From an uncultured Dehalococcoidia bacterium (lineage in GTDB: Bacteria; Chloroflexota; Dehalococcoidia; Lucifugimonadales; UBA3495): a stretch of DNA of 64,000 bases. The translations under genes and the position numbers were made by a program. Below the pieces are notes generated by a model. The model ran no database searches, was not told the DNA's origin, and saw only the letters and a program-made list of their open reading frames with translations. Where the stretch lies: the NCBI GenBank assembly GCA_951812535.1, contig CATOSK010000010.1:1-64000 (forward strand), in the 5' to 3' direction. Each line of letters starts with the position of its first letter. Within the stretch, counting starts at the first letter, position 1. Below are positions 15,168 to 24,452 of the stretch, piece after piece.

Positions 15168-16442
15168 TTACAGGGGGACTCCCTGCAACGACCAGGAACC
15201 GGCCTTTTCAATCTGGACATTCACAAGTTGTCCCAGCCGGTCAACGTCGTCAGGGAAAAATACCAGCTTGTCGCTCCGGGTCCGGCCCTGCCACTTTCCC
15301 CTCTTGTGCCCGTCCACCAGGACCTCCACCGTCGTGCCCAGGTACTGGGCGTTGATCTCAGATGCAATGCTTTCCTGGAGCTCGTCCACTGCCTTCATGC
15401 GGCGAGTCTTTTCCTCGGAGGGCACATCGTCGGGCATGGAACGGTCCGCAATGGTGCCGGGCCGGGTGGAGTAGGCGGCGCAGTGGACCTTGTCGAAGCG
15501 AAGCTCTTCCAGGAGAGATACGGATTGCTGGTACTGTTCTTCGGTCTCGCCGGGAAAGCCAACAATCAGGTCGGTGCTCATCGAGACGTTGGGAATGGTC
15601 TCCCGGATGGAGCTCACCAGTTCCCGGTATTCGTCGCTGGTGTAGGGGCGGCGCATCCGGCGCAGGACCTCGTCGTCCCCGGCCTGGACCGGCAGGTTGA
15701 TGTGCTCGCACACCTTGGGAAGATCGGCCACCGCCCGCACTATCCGTCGGCTCATGTACGAGGGATGGGAAGTCAGGAACCGGATACGTTCCAGTCCCGG
15801 AACTTCATTGAGCCGAGTCAGCAGGTCGGCCAGATCCGGACGTTCCTCCAGGTCGTGCCCGTAGGCGTCAACGGTCTGCCCCAGCACAGTGACTTCCTTC
15901 ACGCCCCTCTCGGAGAGCAGGGAAACTTCGCGCACCACCTCGTCCACGGGGCGGCTGACCTGCCTGCCCCGGCGGTAAGGGATGATGCAAAACGTGCACA
16001 TCAGGTCGCACCCGTGGATGATGGGAACGTAAGAAGTAACCTCGGGGTGTAGGGGAGCCAGGGAGCCCACGCATCCTTCCCAGTCCACCGCCAGCCGCTC
16101 GCCCACCAGCTCAAGAAGGGGTTCATACTGCTGCGGACGCATGAACAAGTCGACGTGGGGGAACCGGCGTTGAAGGTCATCGGCTTTCGGCCCGACCATG
16201 CACCCCATGAGGGCGAGCACCTGTTCCGGCCGCTGCTTCTTCACCGGGCGCATCTGGAACAGGTTGTTGGCGACCTTGTCCTCGGCACTCTGTCGAACGA
16301 CGCAGGAATTCAGGACAACAACGTCAGCGTCTCCCGCCCTTTCCACTTCCTGCAGGCCCAGTTGTTCCAGGGCGGACCCCAACCGTTCGGAGTCCGCCTT
16401 GTTCATCTGGCAGCCTATGGTCCAGATATAAAATGTTTCCAT
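15168..16442 (-). CDS. miaB: tRNA-2-methylthio-N6-dimethylallyladenosine synthase
   Basis: 424 residues from the ATG at 16442, with an in-frame TTG 15 codons earlier as the alternative. MiaB is a radical SAM methylthiotransferase acting on A37 of tRNAs. The N-terminal UPF0004 domain (WTIGCQMNKADSERLG, VLNSCVVRQSAEDKV, LMGCMVG) supplies three cysteines for the auxiliary cluster. The radical SAM motif is GCDLMCTFCIIPYRRG, followed by VTVLGQTVDAYG and the STDLIVGFPGETEEQY block, and the C-terminal TRAM domain ends VEVLVDGHKRG...LVFFPDD. Specific MiaB rather than MtaB or RimO identity is favoured by the N-terminal GCQMN and by the order of motifs. Confidence 0.92.
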   Translation of the reverse strand: METFYIWTIGCQMNKADSERLGSALEQLGLQEVERAGDADVVVLNSCVVRQSAEDKVANNLFQMRPVKKQRPEQVLALMGCMVGPKADDLQRRFPHVDLFMRPQQYEPLLELVGERLAVDWEGCVGSLAPLHPEVTSYVPIIHGCDLMCTFCIIPYRRGRQVSRPVDEVVREVSLLSERGVKEVTVLGQTVDAYGHDLEERPDLADLLTRLNEVPGLERIRFLTSHPSYMSRRIVRAVADLPKVCEHINLPVQAGDDEVLRRMRRPYTSDEYRELVSSIRETIPNVSMSTDLIVGFPGETEEQYQQSVSLLEELRFDKVHCAAYSTRPGTIADRSMPDDVPSEEKTRRMKAVDELQESIASEINAQYLGTTVEVLVDGHKRGKWQGRTRSDKLVFFPDDVDRLGQLVNVQIEKAGSWSLQGVPL

Positions 16443-16660
16443 TCGGCCGTAGTGCGGGAGGTTCCCCGTGCTGGTCTCGGAAACCAAAAGTCACGTCCAA
16501 GGTGGTTTGCCGAGCGGAGTGCCTGGCTGATTCGCCCCAACCTGTGACGCAACTTACAGTGCCCGTATCGTATCACCAATCCTGCCGGATTGCCACCGCC
16601 ACCGGAGCGTCCAGGACTTTGCATAGTCGCCCTTCCTCCATTGTCCCCACCTCTCCCCGT

Positions 16661-16692
16661 CATCCCCGCGCAGGCGGGGACCCAGACCCCGG
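16661..16692. repeat. Palindromic intergenic repeat, copy 1
   Basis: CATCCCCGCGCAGGCGGGGA followed by CCCAGACCCCGG. The inner CCCCGC-x-x-x-x-GCGGGG forms a hairpin. The same unit with compensatory changes (TTCCCGC...GCGGGAA, then TCCAGACCCCGG) occurs inverted at 49528-49560. Confidence 0.6.
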
Positions 16693-16790
16693 TAGACCCT
16701 TCCAGCAAGAACTCCCACCCGGAGTTTCCTGTGGTAGTTATGCAAGCGTCTTAACCGTCTCGCCCGCGCGATTGGCGGGTGGAATCACGG

Positions 16791-16816
16791 CTTGGGCATA
16801 GGACTTGGGCATAGGA
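16791..16816. repeat. 13-bp tandem duplication
   Basis: CTTGGGCATAGGA is present twice, head to tail, in non-coding DNA. Confidence 0.85.
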
Positions 16817-16861
16817 TCGGAAACGGGAGCGCCTTCGGACCAAGCATAATTCGGGGATGGG

Positions 16862-17683
16862 CTAAGGCTTCATCGCGACGGCTTCCCCGAAGGCCAGGGC
16901 CCCGAAGGCTCCCGCCATGTCTTTCCAGGCGTCTATGGCGGCCCGCCACTCCGCGAGTTTCTCCTCGGTCGCCAGGCCATAATTGGTTATGACCGCGGCA
17001 ACCTGGGGGGAGAAGAACCAGTCGCAGATGAACTTGTGGAGAAACGCCACGTCGTCAGCCCCTCCAAACGAGTCGAAGGACGCCGTGGTGCGGATGCCGG
17101 TGAACCCCGCGTCCAGGAACGCTTGCTTCAGTTCCTTGCCCATCTGGGGATGCCCCCCGTTGCCCGCCAGCAGCCTGCCAAACGTGCCCCAGGCTTCCAC
17201 GGTATCCTCATGTCCCGGCTCCAGGAAGCAGGAAGCGACGATGACCTCCCGGCTGGAAATAACCCCTCCGGGCTTCAGAACGCGCTTGACCTCGGCCAGG
17301 GTCTTGGCCGTGTCGGGCACGTGCATGAGGACCGCATGGCAGTGGGCCACGTCGAAGAAATTGTCCTCGAAGGGCAGGTCGGTAACGTCTCCCACGTCAA
17401 AGTGGACATTGGAGTGCCCTCCTGCCCCCGCGGCGGAGCGGGCCAGGTCGACCTGCGATTCCTCTATGTCGATGCCGTGTACCTCGCCCGGCTCGACGGC
17501 CTTGGCAAGCCCTACCGTCATGGTTCCCGGGCCGCACCCAAAGTCCAGCACTCTCATCCCCGGCTTGAGGTGAGGAATCAGGTGCCTGGCATGGGTTTCC
17601 AGCGATCGGCGGTTCAGCAATTGCCGGAACTCCTCGCTGTACCCCATCGTGTAAGTCTGGGAAACATCGTTTTGTTCAGTCAT
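16862..17683 (-). CDS. Class I SAM-dependent methyltransferase (UbiE-like)
   Basis: 273 residues. Motif I is VLDFGCGPGTMTVGLA, the acidic loop is GIDIEESQVDLAR, and the later motifs are FDVGDVTDLPFEDNFFDVAH and VKRVLKPGGVISSREV, all typical of the Methyltransf_11/UbiE group. The C-terminal third, with a possible substrate-binding region (ASFDSFGGADDVAFLHKF), is not specific enough to name a substrate. CAGGAG upstream supports the ATG. It is monocistronic here and divergently oriented from the dioxygenase gene; a role in that catabolic setting would be a guess. Confidence 0.88.
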   Translation of the reverse strand: MTEQNDVSQTYTMGYSEEFRQLLNRRSLETHARHLIPHLKPGMRVLDFGCGPGTMTVGLAKAVEPGEVHGIDIEESQVDLARSAAGAGGHSNVHFDVGDVTDLPFEDNFFDVAHCHAVLMHVPDTAKTLAEVKRVLKPGGVISSREVIVASCFLEPGHEDTVEAWGTFGRLLAGNGGHPQMGKELKQAFLDAGFTGIRTTASFDSFGGADDVAFLHKFICDWFFSPQVAAVITNYGLATEEKLAEWRAAIDAWKDMAGAFGALAFGEAVAMKP

Positions 17684-17861
17684 GGAATGTGCTCCTGGTG
17701 GTGAGTTCTCTTGTGGATGGTCGGCGAAACGGGTTCACCCGCGCTCTTTATCGCCGCAATGGTATTACGCAGGCGATATGGGACATGGTTTCATTTAGTG
17801 CCCTTTTTTCGGGAAGTCGGAGGCGCGGGAACATTGGTCCGGCGGAAGCGGTTTGCAGTCC

Positions 17862-17890
17862 TTGACATCCCGGACTGTGTTGGTTACAAC
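17862..17890 (+). promoter_or_regulatory. Sigma-70-type promoter for dioxygenase gene
   Basis: Perfect TTGACA (17862-17867), 17-bp spacer and TACAAC (17885-17890), 78 bp upstream of the ATG at 17968. Confidence 0.5.
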
Positions 17891-17967
17891 GGTTGAAATC
17901 GTGCGGCGGCCATCCCGACGAGACGCGCCGTGCTGGGCATTTCCGCAAATCTGGATGGAGGACAGTT

Positions 17968-19014
17968 ATGGCAGAAATTCTGGGCATTGGACTAACTCAC
18001 GCGCCCACCCTGGCCCGCCCCGACGGCGACGGAGAATTGGCGCTGAAGCGTACTCTCAAGAACAACGACCGGGTTCCGCCCGAAATGAAGAATCCATCCA
18101 ACTGGCCCGAGCCCATGCGCATCGAGTTCGGCGAGGACGAGGGTCTGGCCTCCTCCAGGGTTCTTCGCGAGCGGATGGTAGCCGGCTTCCGCAAGCTGCG
18201 GGCTGAGCTGGACGCCTTCCGGCCGGACTTCATCGTCATCTGGGGCGATGACCAGTACGAGAATTTCAGGGAGGACATAATCCCTCCCTTCTGTGTGCTG
18301 GCCTATGACGAGATGGACTGCCAACCCTTTGCCGGCCGGGACGGCGCCACCAGGGCCAACGTCTGGAACGAACCCGGTGACAAGCACTTCGTCTACCCCG
18401 GCCACAAGGAAGGCGCTCGCGCCCTGGCGTCCGGCCTCATCGACAACGGCGTGGATATGGCCTACGCCTACCAGCCGCTCCACCAGCCGGGGCTGGGCCA
18501 TGCCATCCTCAACACCCTGCTGTTCCTGGACTACGACCGCACTGGACTCAACTATCCGGTGGTGCCCTTCCTCGTCAACTGCTACGGCAGCCGGGTCATT
18601 CGCAACCGGGGCGGCTCCACCGAGTACTCCACCGAACCCGACCCTCCGGGCCCGTCCCCCAAGCGGTGCATGGAAGTGGGAGCCGCCACCGCCCGCGTTC
18701 TCAGGGAAAGCCCCTGGCGGGTGGCCCTCATCGGATCCTCCAGTTGGTCCCACGCCTTCCTGACGGAGAAGAACTACTGGCTGTGGCCGGACATCGAGTC
18801 CGACCGCGCCCGCTTCGAGGAGCTGGCGGCGGGGGACTACGACGCCTGGCGTCGCCTGACCACTCCTCAAATCGAGGACGCCGGGCAGCAGGAACTCCTC
18901 AACTGGATGTGCCTTGCCGGGGCCATGTCCGAACTGGAACGCAAGCCGGAGATCGTCGACTGGTACGAGACCTACATCTTCAACTCCAACAAGTGCCTCG
19001 CCGTCTTCAAGTAA
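17968..19014 (+). CDS. LigB-like class III extradiol dioxygenase
   Basis: 348 residues. The protein resembles the catalytic subunit of protocatechuate 4,5-dioxygenase-type ring-cleavage enzymes, which use a non-haem Fe(II) held by two His and a Glu. GIGLTHAPTLARP gives the first His; FIVIWGDDQYENF is the typical second block; the LHQPGLGHAI and IGSSSWSHAFL segments hold further conserved His. It is longer than LigB itself (about 300) and the aromatic substrate is not evident. GGAGGAC before the ATG at 17968 supports this start rather than the in-frame one at 17893. A promoter precedes it and a strong terminator follows, so it forms its own transcription unit. Confidence 0.8.
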   Translation: MAEILGIGLTHAPTLARPDGDGELALKRTLKNNDRVPPEMKNPSNWPEPMRIEFGEDEGLASSRVLRERMVAGFRKLRAELDAFRPDFIVIWGDDQYENFREDIIPPFCVLAYDEMDCQPFAGRDGATRANVWNEPGDKHFVYPGHKEGARALASGLIDNGVDMAYAYQPLHQPGLGHAILNTLLFLDYDRTGLNYPVVPFLVNCYGSRVIRNRGGSTEYSTEPDPPGPSPKRCMEVGAATARVLRESPWRVALIGSSSWSHAFLTEKNYWLWPDIESDRARFEELAAGDYDAWRRLTTPQIEDAGQQELLNWMCLAGAMSELERKPEIVDWYETYIFNSNKCLAVFK

Positions 19015-19045
19015 GTCCCGGCGCGGGATGGGACCCCGAACGCAA

Positions 19046-19082
19046 AACGGGCCGGCTCAACTTGAGCCGGCCCGTTGTTCTT
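19046..19082 (+). terminator. Strong Rho-independent terminator
   Basis: AACGGGCCGGCTCAA (19046-19060) and TTGAGCCGGCCCGTT (19062-19076) are perfect 15-base arms, followed by GTTCTT. It terminates the dioxygenase gene and, being symmetrical with an A-run on the other side, may serve both strands. Confidence 0.85.
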
Positions 19083-19297
19083 GAGACCCCCTTCCGCGGT
19101 GTTGGGCTGCGCCTGGTTCTCCCTTTATCCCTCAATCCAAAACTGATCGACCGCCCGTCAGCGTCCCTCCAGACTGCCCTCGTGCGTCATCTTCCGAAAA
19201 GGCGGACGGGAAACTCTCCTCCTGTTCCAACGCCCGCACCGCACCTCTTCCTACGCCTCCGTCTCGGTCAACGACGGGTCGGACTGGCGCAGGTCCA

Positions 19298-20152
19298 TCA
19301 TCGCCCGGCCAGCCGGCGTCCCTCCTCCAACCCCCGGGTGCTTGTTTCCGGCGCGGTGATAATGATGCTGAACCCCTGCTCCAGCCGCATCGGAACCTCT
19401 GCCGCCGTGCATCCGGTGGCGCACGGAACACCCGCCTCCTTGCACGTCTCCAGGATTCGCAGCAGGTTGGCTTGGACGTCGGGATGGCCCGCGTTCCCCT
19501 TGTGGCCCATCGCCACCGACATATCCCCCGGTCCCGCCCAGATGGCCCCGATCCCCTTCACTTCCCGCAAAATGTCCTTCAGGTTCTCCACCCCGTGCGG
19601 CTCTTCAATGATGCCCATCAGGAGCATGTTGCCCTCCGGGTCCAGCGGCCACAGGTCCGCGGCGTCGTAGTACTCCGCTGGCGTCAGTCCCCAGTACCGG
19701 GGGGCTATCCGGTACCACCAGCCCCTTTCTCCCTCCGGTTCGAAGTCCGCCGACCCCGGCACCTGCGGATAACGCGCTGCCACCACCGCCGCCTGGGCAT
19801 CCTCCACCGTGTTCAGGTGGGGCAGCACCAGGCCGTATACCCCGGTGTCCAGCGCCTGTTTCAACACCCATTGGTTCCTCTCCCTCACGTTGGGCGGCAC
19901 CCTCACCAGCGGTACCGGGCTTGCCTGCAGCGATCCGCTCTCCACTATCCTTTTCCGCGACAGCAGGAACTGGAGCGACATCCTCAGCTTGTCGAAGTTG
20001 AAGTCCTGGTGCTCCATCTCGATGATGGTCATGTCGTAGTTGGAATCGGCGACGAAGGCCAGGTCTTCCAGGCTTCCGTTCCACACCATTCCCGAGCAGA
20101 ATACCGGCTTGCCTTGTTCCAGCAGTTCGATAACCTTGTTGTAACGGACCAT
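19298..20152 (-). CDS. HpcH/HpaI-family aldolase
   Basis: 284 residues of the HpcH/HpaI/citrate-lyase beta TIM-barrel family, metal-dependent class II aldolases that cleave 4-hydroxy-2-oxo acids to pyruvate and an aldehyde. Seen: FCSGMVWNGSLEDLAFVADS, TIIEMEHQDFNF (metal-site Glu region), LVRVPPNVRE, GVYGLVLPHLNTVEDA (GV-x-G-hhh-P), LLMGIIEEPHGVEN (metal Glu) and AIWAGPGDMSVAMG (G-x-x-D-L/M). An insertion after the barrel's middle (ARYPQVPGSADF...GWWYRIAPRYW) is usual for HpaI-like members. It lies downstream of the GMC oxidoreductase on the same strand, but a terminator separates them. Confidence 0.88.
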   Translation of the reverse strand: MVRYNKVIELLEQGKPVFCSGMVWNGSLEDLAFVADSNYDMTIIEMEHQDFNFDKLRMSLQFLLSRKRIVESGSLQASPVPLVRVPPNVRERNQWVLKQALDTGVYGLVLPHLNTVEDAQAAVVAARYPQVPGSADFEPEGERGWWYRIAPRYWGLTPAEYYDAADLWPLDPEGNMLLMGIIEEPHGVENLKDILREVKGIGAIWAGPGDMSVAMGHKGNAGHPDVQANLLRILETCKEAGVPCATGCTAAEVPMRLEQGFSIIITAPETSTRGLEEGRRLAGR

Positions 20153-20247
20153 GCTTACGCCCCCCTTGGCGGTCCTGCCGCCCGTCTTTTGGCTGACCAG
20201 GGATCCTTCCCTGCCAGTTTAATCGTTTCCCGCAAACCGAAAAAGAT

Positions 20248-20273
20248 GCGGGAGCCGTCAAAGCGGCTCCCGC
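20248..20273 (-). terminator. Rho-independent terminator after GMC gene
   Basis: On the minus strand GCGGGAGCCG and CGGCTCCCGC form a 10-bp stem with a six-base loop, followed by ATCTTTTTCGG. It lies 33 bp past the GMC oxidoreductase stop. Confidence 0.8.
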
Positions 20274-20305
20274 TCGATTACCACCCGGCCATTCCGCATT
20301 TGGCC

Positions 20306-21859
20306 TCAGTCGGGCTTCCCTTCGCGGATCCAGTCCGCCACCCGTTCCCCAATGGCTATGGCGGTCGTGTTCGTATTCGCCCGCACCACGTTGGGCATCA
20401 CCGACGTGTCCGCTACCCGCAGTCCCTCGATCCCCCGCACCCGGCAGTACTGGTCCACCACCGCCATCGGATCGGAATCCGGCCCCATCTTGCAAGTGCC
20501 GGCCAGGTGTTGCGACGTCGTCACGTTCCGGTTCAGCCAGCCGTCCAGCGCGTCGTCCGTCGCCGCTTCCTCCGTCGTCGGCGTCAGCGGAGAGTCCACG
20601 ATTTCCCGGAACGCTTCGTGCTCCAGCAGGTCGAAGCAGATTCTTACCGCCTCCCGCAGCCGCTCCCGGTCTGCGTCCTCCTCCAGGAACCCGTAGTACA
20701 GGTTTGGCTGGTCGTGCGGGTCCGACGACGCCAGGGTCACCGAACCTTTGCCCGCCGCCAGCTCCAGGATGCACGAGAACCGCACGCCCTCGCCCTCCAG
20801 CGGGTCGCCCCCCAGCGGGAAGGAGAAGGAAGACGGCATAATCTGCATATCGTTCCGCAGCTCGGATCCGGAAGCCGTGTAGCGCAGACCCGCCTGGACA
20901 CGGGGCGCCTCCGCGTCCTGGGGAAAATCGTCCCGTACCCTCATCCGCACCGGCGCCATCGGATGGTCCCGGAAGTTCTGCCCCACTCCCGGCAGGTTCC
21001 TTACCACGGGAATCCCCAGCCCTTGCAGGTGCTCCGCCGGCCCCACTCCCGACAGCATCAACATCTGGGGCGACGCGATTGCTCCTCCGCTGAGGACGAT
21101 CTGTTCCGCCTCCACCCGGAAGACTTCACCGCCGCTTTCCACTTCAACCCCCGTTGCCCGGTTCCCGTCGAACAGGATTCGGCGCACCAGCACGTTCCCC
21201 CGCACCGTCAGGTTCAGCCGGTGGCGGTTGGGATTGATGTACGTCAACCCGGTGCTCATCCGGATGCCGTTGGGGTTGTTCATCGGGATGGGCCCCACTC
21301 CGCCCGACTCGGGGTGGTTCATATCCGGGTCTTCGGGATAGCCCGCGTCCCGCGCAGCCCGGTAGAAAGCCGTCTGGAAGGGCAGCCAGTCGCCTTGGGC
21401 AAACCTGCGCACCGGAATGGGACCGTCGGTTCCGTGGAAGTCGTCACGGATATCGGTGTCCGTCTCCAGCTTGCGGAAGTAGGGCAGCATCTCAATGTAT
21501 CCCCACTCGTCGTTGCCCAGCGCCGCCCACGAGTCGTAGTCCTCCGGAACGCCCCGCAGGATCACCTGTCCATTGATCGCGCTGGTCCCTCCAACCACCT
21601 TGCCCCGGGGCACCGGCATCGGCTCATCCTGTTCCGGCCTGCCCTGGGCCTGGAAGGACCAGTTGTGCGGCGCATCGGGGGCCGAGGCCGTCGCGTTGTA
21701 CCCGAATTTCAGATCGTCGGGATAGGTCTCGAAGTCCGGGTAGTCCGGCCCGGCCTCCAGGAGCAGGACCGACCTTTCCGGGTCTTCCGAAAGCCGGGAC
21801 GCCACCACGCATCCCGCGGACCCGGCTCCGATAACGATTACGTCGTACTTCATCGCCAT
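20306..21859 (-). CDS. GMC-family oxidoreductase
   Basis: 517 residues. FAD-dependent glucose-methanol-choline type: the N-terminal dinucleotide motif is VIVIGAGSAGCVVASRL, GMC signature 1 is in PRGKVVGGTSAINGQV, signature 2 is SGGAIASPQMLMLSGVGP, and the C-terminal domain has the catalytic-region TTSQHLAGTCKMG and the VADTSVMPNVVRANTN block. The closest named relatives by appearance are choline and alkanol dehydrogenases, but the substrate cannot be assigned. GGGAGGAAC precedes the ATG. No signal peptide is present, so it is cytoplasmic. Such genes are often multiplied in SAR202-like genomes (established observation); only one is seen here. Confidence 0.92.
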   Translation of the reverse strand: MAMKYDVIVIGAGSAGCVVASRLSEDPERSVLLLEAGPDYPDFETYPDDLKFGYNATASAPDAPHNWSFQAQGRPEQDEPMPVPRGKVVGGTSAINGQVILRGVPEDYDSWAALGNDEWGYIEMLPYFRKLETDTDIRDDFHGTDGPIPVRRFAQGDWLPFQTAFYRAARDAGYPEDPDMNHPESGGVGPIPMNNPNGIRMSTGLTYINPNRHRLNLTVRGNVLVRRILFDGNRATGVEVESGGEVFRVEAEQIVLSGGAIASPQMLMLSGVGPAEHLQGLGIPVVRNLPGVGQNFRDHPMAPVRMRVRDDFPQDAEAPRVQAGLRYTASGSELRNDMQIMPSSFSFPLGGDPLEGEGVRFSCILELAAGKGSVTLASSDPHDQPNLYYGFLEEDADRERLREAVRICFDLLEHEAFREIVDSPLTPTTEEAATDDALDGWLNRNVTTSQHLAGTCKMGPDSDPMAVVDQYCRVRGIEGLRVADTSVMPNVVRANTNTTAIAIGERVADWIREGKPD

Positions 21860-22024
21860 GTTCCTCCCGTCGGAATTCCTGGCGCGATACTAACACATCA
21901 CGGGACAGGGGCGGCCGGGGGCCGTCCACCGGTCCAACGCAGTGCCGATGGGTAAGAAAGCAACCCCGGAATCAACACCGGGATGGACACCGGGATGTAA
22001 AAACTGCCGGGCTGGGGGTGGGCT

Positions 22025-23707
22025 TCAGGAAGCGGCGACGGGAGACGCACCGGGCCCGTCGTGGGACGGCGCCATACCGGTCAGCAGGAAGGCCGCAGCG
22101 TCCCGGGCTTCGTCCAAGTTTTCGACGAACCGTTCTTCCGGCACGTTGTCCAGGGCATTGAGGGCCCTCAGGACGATTGACGGCTGGCCGCCCAGGCCCA
22201 TGACGATGCATTCGGTGTCCTCGTCGCTGGCAACCTCGACCATTTGCTCCACTACCAACGCCGCGCTGTCGTCCATGAAAACTGTGGCCGTGAAGTCCAG
22301 GATCACCACTTCGTGCTCCGCGATGTCAACCGCGATGGCATTGATGAGCTTGCCCGACGACGCCACCGTGAAACTGCCGCGCAGAGCCACCAGTCCTGCC
22401 CTGGCGGAAAAGGGGTCGTCCGGGTCGGTGGCCTCCGGCGGCAGGAAGGACTGGTCCAGCAGGGGAACCGAGACAACGCTGTCCAGCTCCAGCCGCTCGA
22501 ACTGCCGGGAAGCCGCGATTCCTGCCGCGATCAGCCCGACGGCCACCGCCGTCACCAGGTCGACAAACACCGTCAACCCCAGTGTCAGCACCATGACCAG
22601 CAGGTGCTCCCGCTGCACGTGGTGGATACGCTTGATGAACCGCCAGTCGATGATGTCCCACCCGACCTTCATCAGGATGCCGGCCAGGGCCGCGTGGGGG
22701 ATCGCTTCGACGTACCGCCCAAGGCCCAGCACCAGCGCCAGGAGTATTCCCGCGCGGATGCATCCCGAGACGGGACTGCGGCCGCCGGCCTTGATGTTGA
22801 CCACCGTTCCCAGCGTTGCGCCCGCTCCGGGCAACCCCCAGATGAATCCGGCTATCGTGTTTCCGATGCCCTGGCCGATCAGTTCCCGGTTGGGGTTGTG
22901 CCGCGTCCTGGTCATGGCGTCGGCCACCAGGGACGTCAGCAGGCTGTCGATGGAGCCCAGCAGGGCGAAGGTCAGGGCCGGGGTAACCGCGTTGGCCAGG
23001 ATGTTTGGCGTGACCTCCGGCAATTGGAGCGATGGAAGCCCCGTGGGCACCTCCCCGATCACCGGGGTGTTCGTCAACCAGAAGATCCCCAACGCGGTCC
23101 CGGCGGCCAGGGCGGCCAGGGTCGGCGGCAAATACCTCCTCAAGAACCCCGGCCACAACACTCCCACTGCCAGGGTCGCCACCGCAATCGCCAGCGCCTG
23201 GAAATTCACCTGCAGGACCACTTGGGGCAGCGCCTTCACCGCCGCCACTGGCCCGCCCATGGCCACCGGGGCCCCCATGAAGGGCAGAAGCTGCAGCAGC
23301 ATGATTATTATCCCGATTCCCGACATGAACCCGGAAATTACGGAATAAGGCGTGAACGCCACGAACCGGCCGATCCCCAGCAGTCCCAGGGCGATCTGGA
23401 TCAGGCCGGCCATGATTACGATGGTGAACGCTTCGGCCAGTGTGTTGGCGTGGGTGGTCACCACCACCGCCATGGCCACGGCCATCGGGCCCGTCGGGCC
23501 GGAGATCTGGGACTTGGTGCCGCCGAACACCGCCGCGAAGAATCCCACGGCGATGGCGCCGTATATGCCCGCGATGGCGCCCAGGCCCGATGCAACCCCG
23601 AAGGCCAGGGCCACCGGCAGTCCCACCACCGCAGCGGTGACGCCGCCGAATACGTCTCCTTTGAGATTCTCCAGGTCGTAGTTTATGTTGAATGGCATGG
23701 CGGGCAT
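22025..23707 (-). CDS. SulP-family anion transporter with STAS domain
   Basis: 560 residues from the ATG at 23707; the next Met three codons on is equally possible. The first 400 or so residues contain 10-12 hydrophobic segments and the SulP blocks GGVTAAVVGLPVALAFGVASG, FGGTKSQISGPTGPM, SGFMSGIGIII, LLGSIDSLLTSLVAD and NTIAGFIWGLPGAGAT. The C-terminal 130 residues form a STAS domain (VVILDFTATVFMDDSAALVVEQM). The family carries sulfate, bicarbonate or other anions by symport or exchange at the inner membrane; the ion here is not known. The gene stands alone between the GMC gene and an IS630 relic. Confidence 0.92.
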   Translation of the reverse strand: MPAMPFNINYDLENLKGDVFGGVTAAVVGLPVALAFGVASGLGAIAGIYGAIAVGFFAAVFGGTKSQISGPTGPMAVAMAVVVTTHANTLAEAFTIVIMAGLIQIALGLLGIGRFVAFTPYSVISGFMSGIGIIIMLLQLLPFMGAPVAMGGPVAAVKALPQVVLQVNFQALAIAVATLAVGVLWPGFLRRYLPPTLAALAAGTALGIFWLTNTPVIGEVPTGLPSLQLPEVTPNILANAVTPALTFALLGSIDSLLTSLVADAMTRTRHNPNRELIGQGIGNTIAGFIWGLPGAGATLGTVVNIKAGGRSPVSGCIRAGILLALVLGLGRYVEAIPHAALAGILMKVGWDIIDWRFIKRIHHVQREHLLVMVLTLGLTVFVDLVTAVAVGLIAAGIAASRQFERLELDSVVSVPLLDQSFLPPEATDPDDPFSARAGLVALRGSFTVASSGKLINAIAVDIAEHEVVILDFTATVFMDDSAALVVEQMVEVASDEDTECIVMGLGGQPSIVLRALNALDNVPEERFVENLDEARDAAAFLLTGMAPSHDGPGASPVAAS

Positions 23708-23757
23708 GATTATGCCAAAAATTCTCAGGTTCGCATACACCCCTCGCCGGATAAACG

Positions 23758-23783
23758 GATAATTTGTGAAGATAATTTGTGAA
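23758..23783. repeat. 13-bp tandem duplication
   Basis: GATAATTTGTGAA is present twice, head to tail, just upstream of the SulP gene. Confidence 0.85.
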
Positions 23784-24078
23784 GATCGTGTAAGGGCCCT
23801 CGTGGGTTGGGCGCTACGGATACGGGCTGCGTCCCGATTACCCGCCGGGGCGGGTCCAGCCCATGAACAATCGTCGAGGGACTGGACGATGCACAAGTGT
23901 CCTTCACGGGTGGGCGTGGTTGGGGTTGAGGTTCGCTGAGTGCTTCACCTGCGGAGGGTGGTAGCCGGGGGAAGCAGCAGAGCCGACAGGTGAAGGTCAC
24001 TCCCGACGCGCACCCGCCAGACCTCTGTCCCCGGCTGCAAGTGGGAGAAGCCGCGCGGGGCCGAGTTTTTCCGTTTTC

Positions 24079-24452
24079 GTTTATCGGGATCTGGGACAAT
24101 GCCCCGGCGCACGGGGGCGGGGAGATGAGAGAACTGCTCAGAAGGCCTGGCCTGGACCTGCGATGGTGAACCTGCAACTGATGAATCTGCCGGGTTGCAG
24201 CCCGGACTTCAACGCCGGCGGGGTCAGCTGGGGCTGGGCGAGATAGGAGGCCACCGGGAAGCCGTGGCTGGGAAACAAGGAAGCGGTAACCGAGAAGGTC
24301 GGCGGCTTCCTATCCAGTCCGGCTAACCGGAAAGAAGAGGTCCGGCGCCGTGGCCGGACGGTGCTGCAATCAAAGGCTGAGGCACTCCGGCGACACCTTA
24401 CGCCCGGCCCCGGGTGTCAGGCAGATGCACATCCTGCCTCGGCCTTGGTTTA
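24079..24452 (+). pseudogene. Decayed IS630 transposase 3' part
   Basis: Matches the same segment as the copy at 2-469: IWDNAPAHGGGEMRELLRRP, then, after a TGA and a frameshift, LMNLPGCSPDFNAGG, an internal TAG in the GWAR*EATG stretch, and VRRRGRTVLQSKAEALRRH, ending ADAHPASALV. Several stops and shifts make it inactive. Its 3' end overlaps the stop of the receiver-like gene by three bases. Confidence 0.8.

Larger units (their letters stand above)
16443..16861. other. Intergenic with repeats
   Basis: About 420 bp between divergent-end genes miaB (start) and the methyltransferase (end). It includes a palindromic repeat (16661-16692) and a 13-bp tandem duplication (16791-16816). No coding region is supported. 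A promoter for miaB is expected but not identified. Confidence 0.5.

Noticed and set aside
19472..21955. 827-codon open frame on the plus strand
   Set aside because: It is antisense to the HpcH aldolase and GMC oxidoreductase genes and is a by-product of GC-rich codon use; its translation is His/Arg/Val-rich with no domain.
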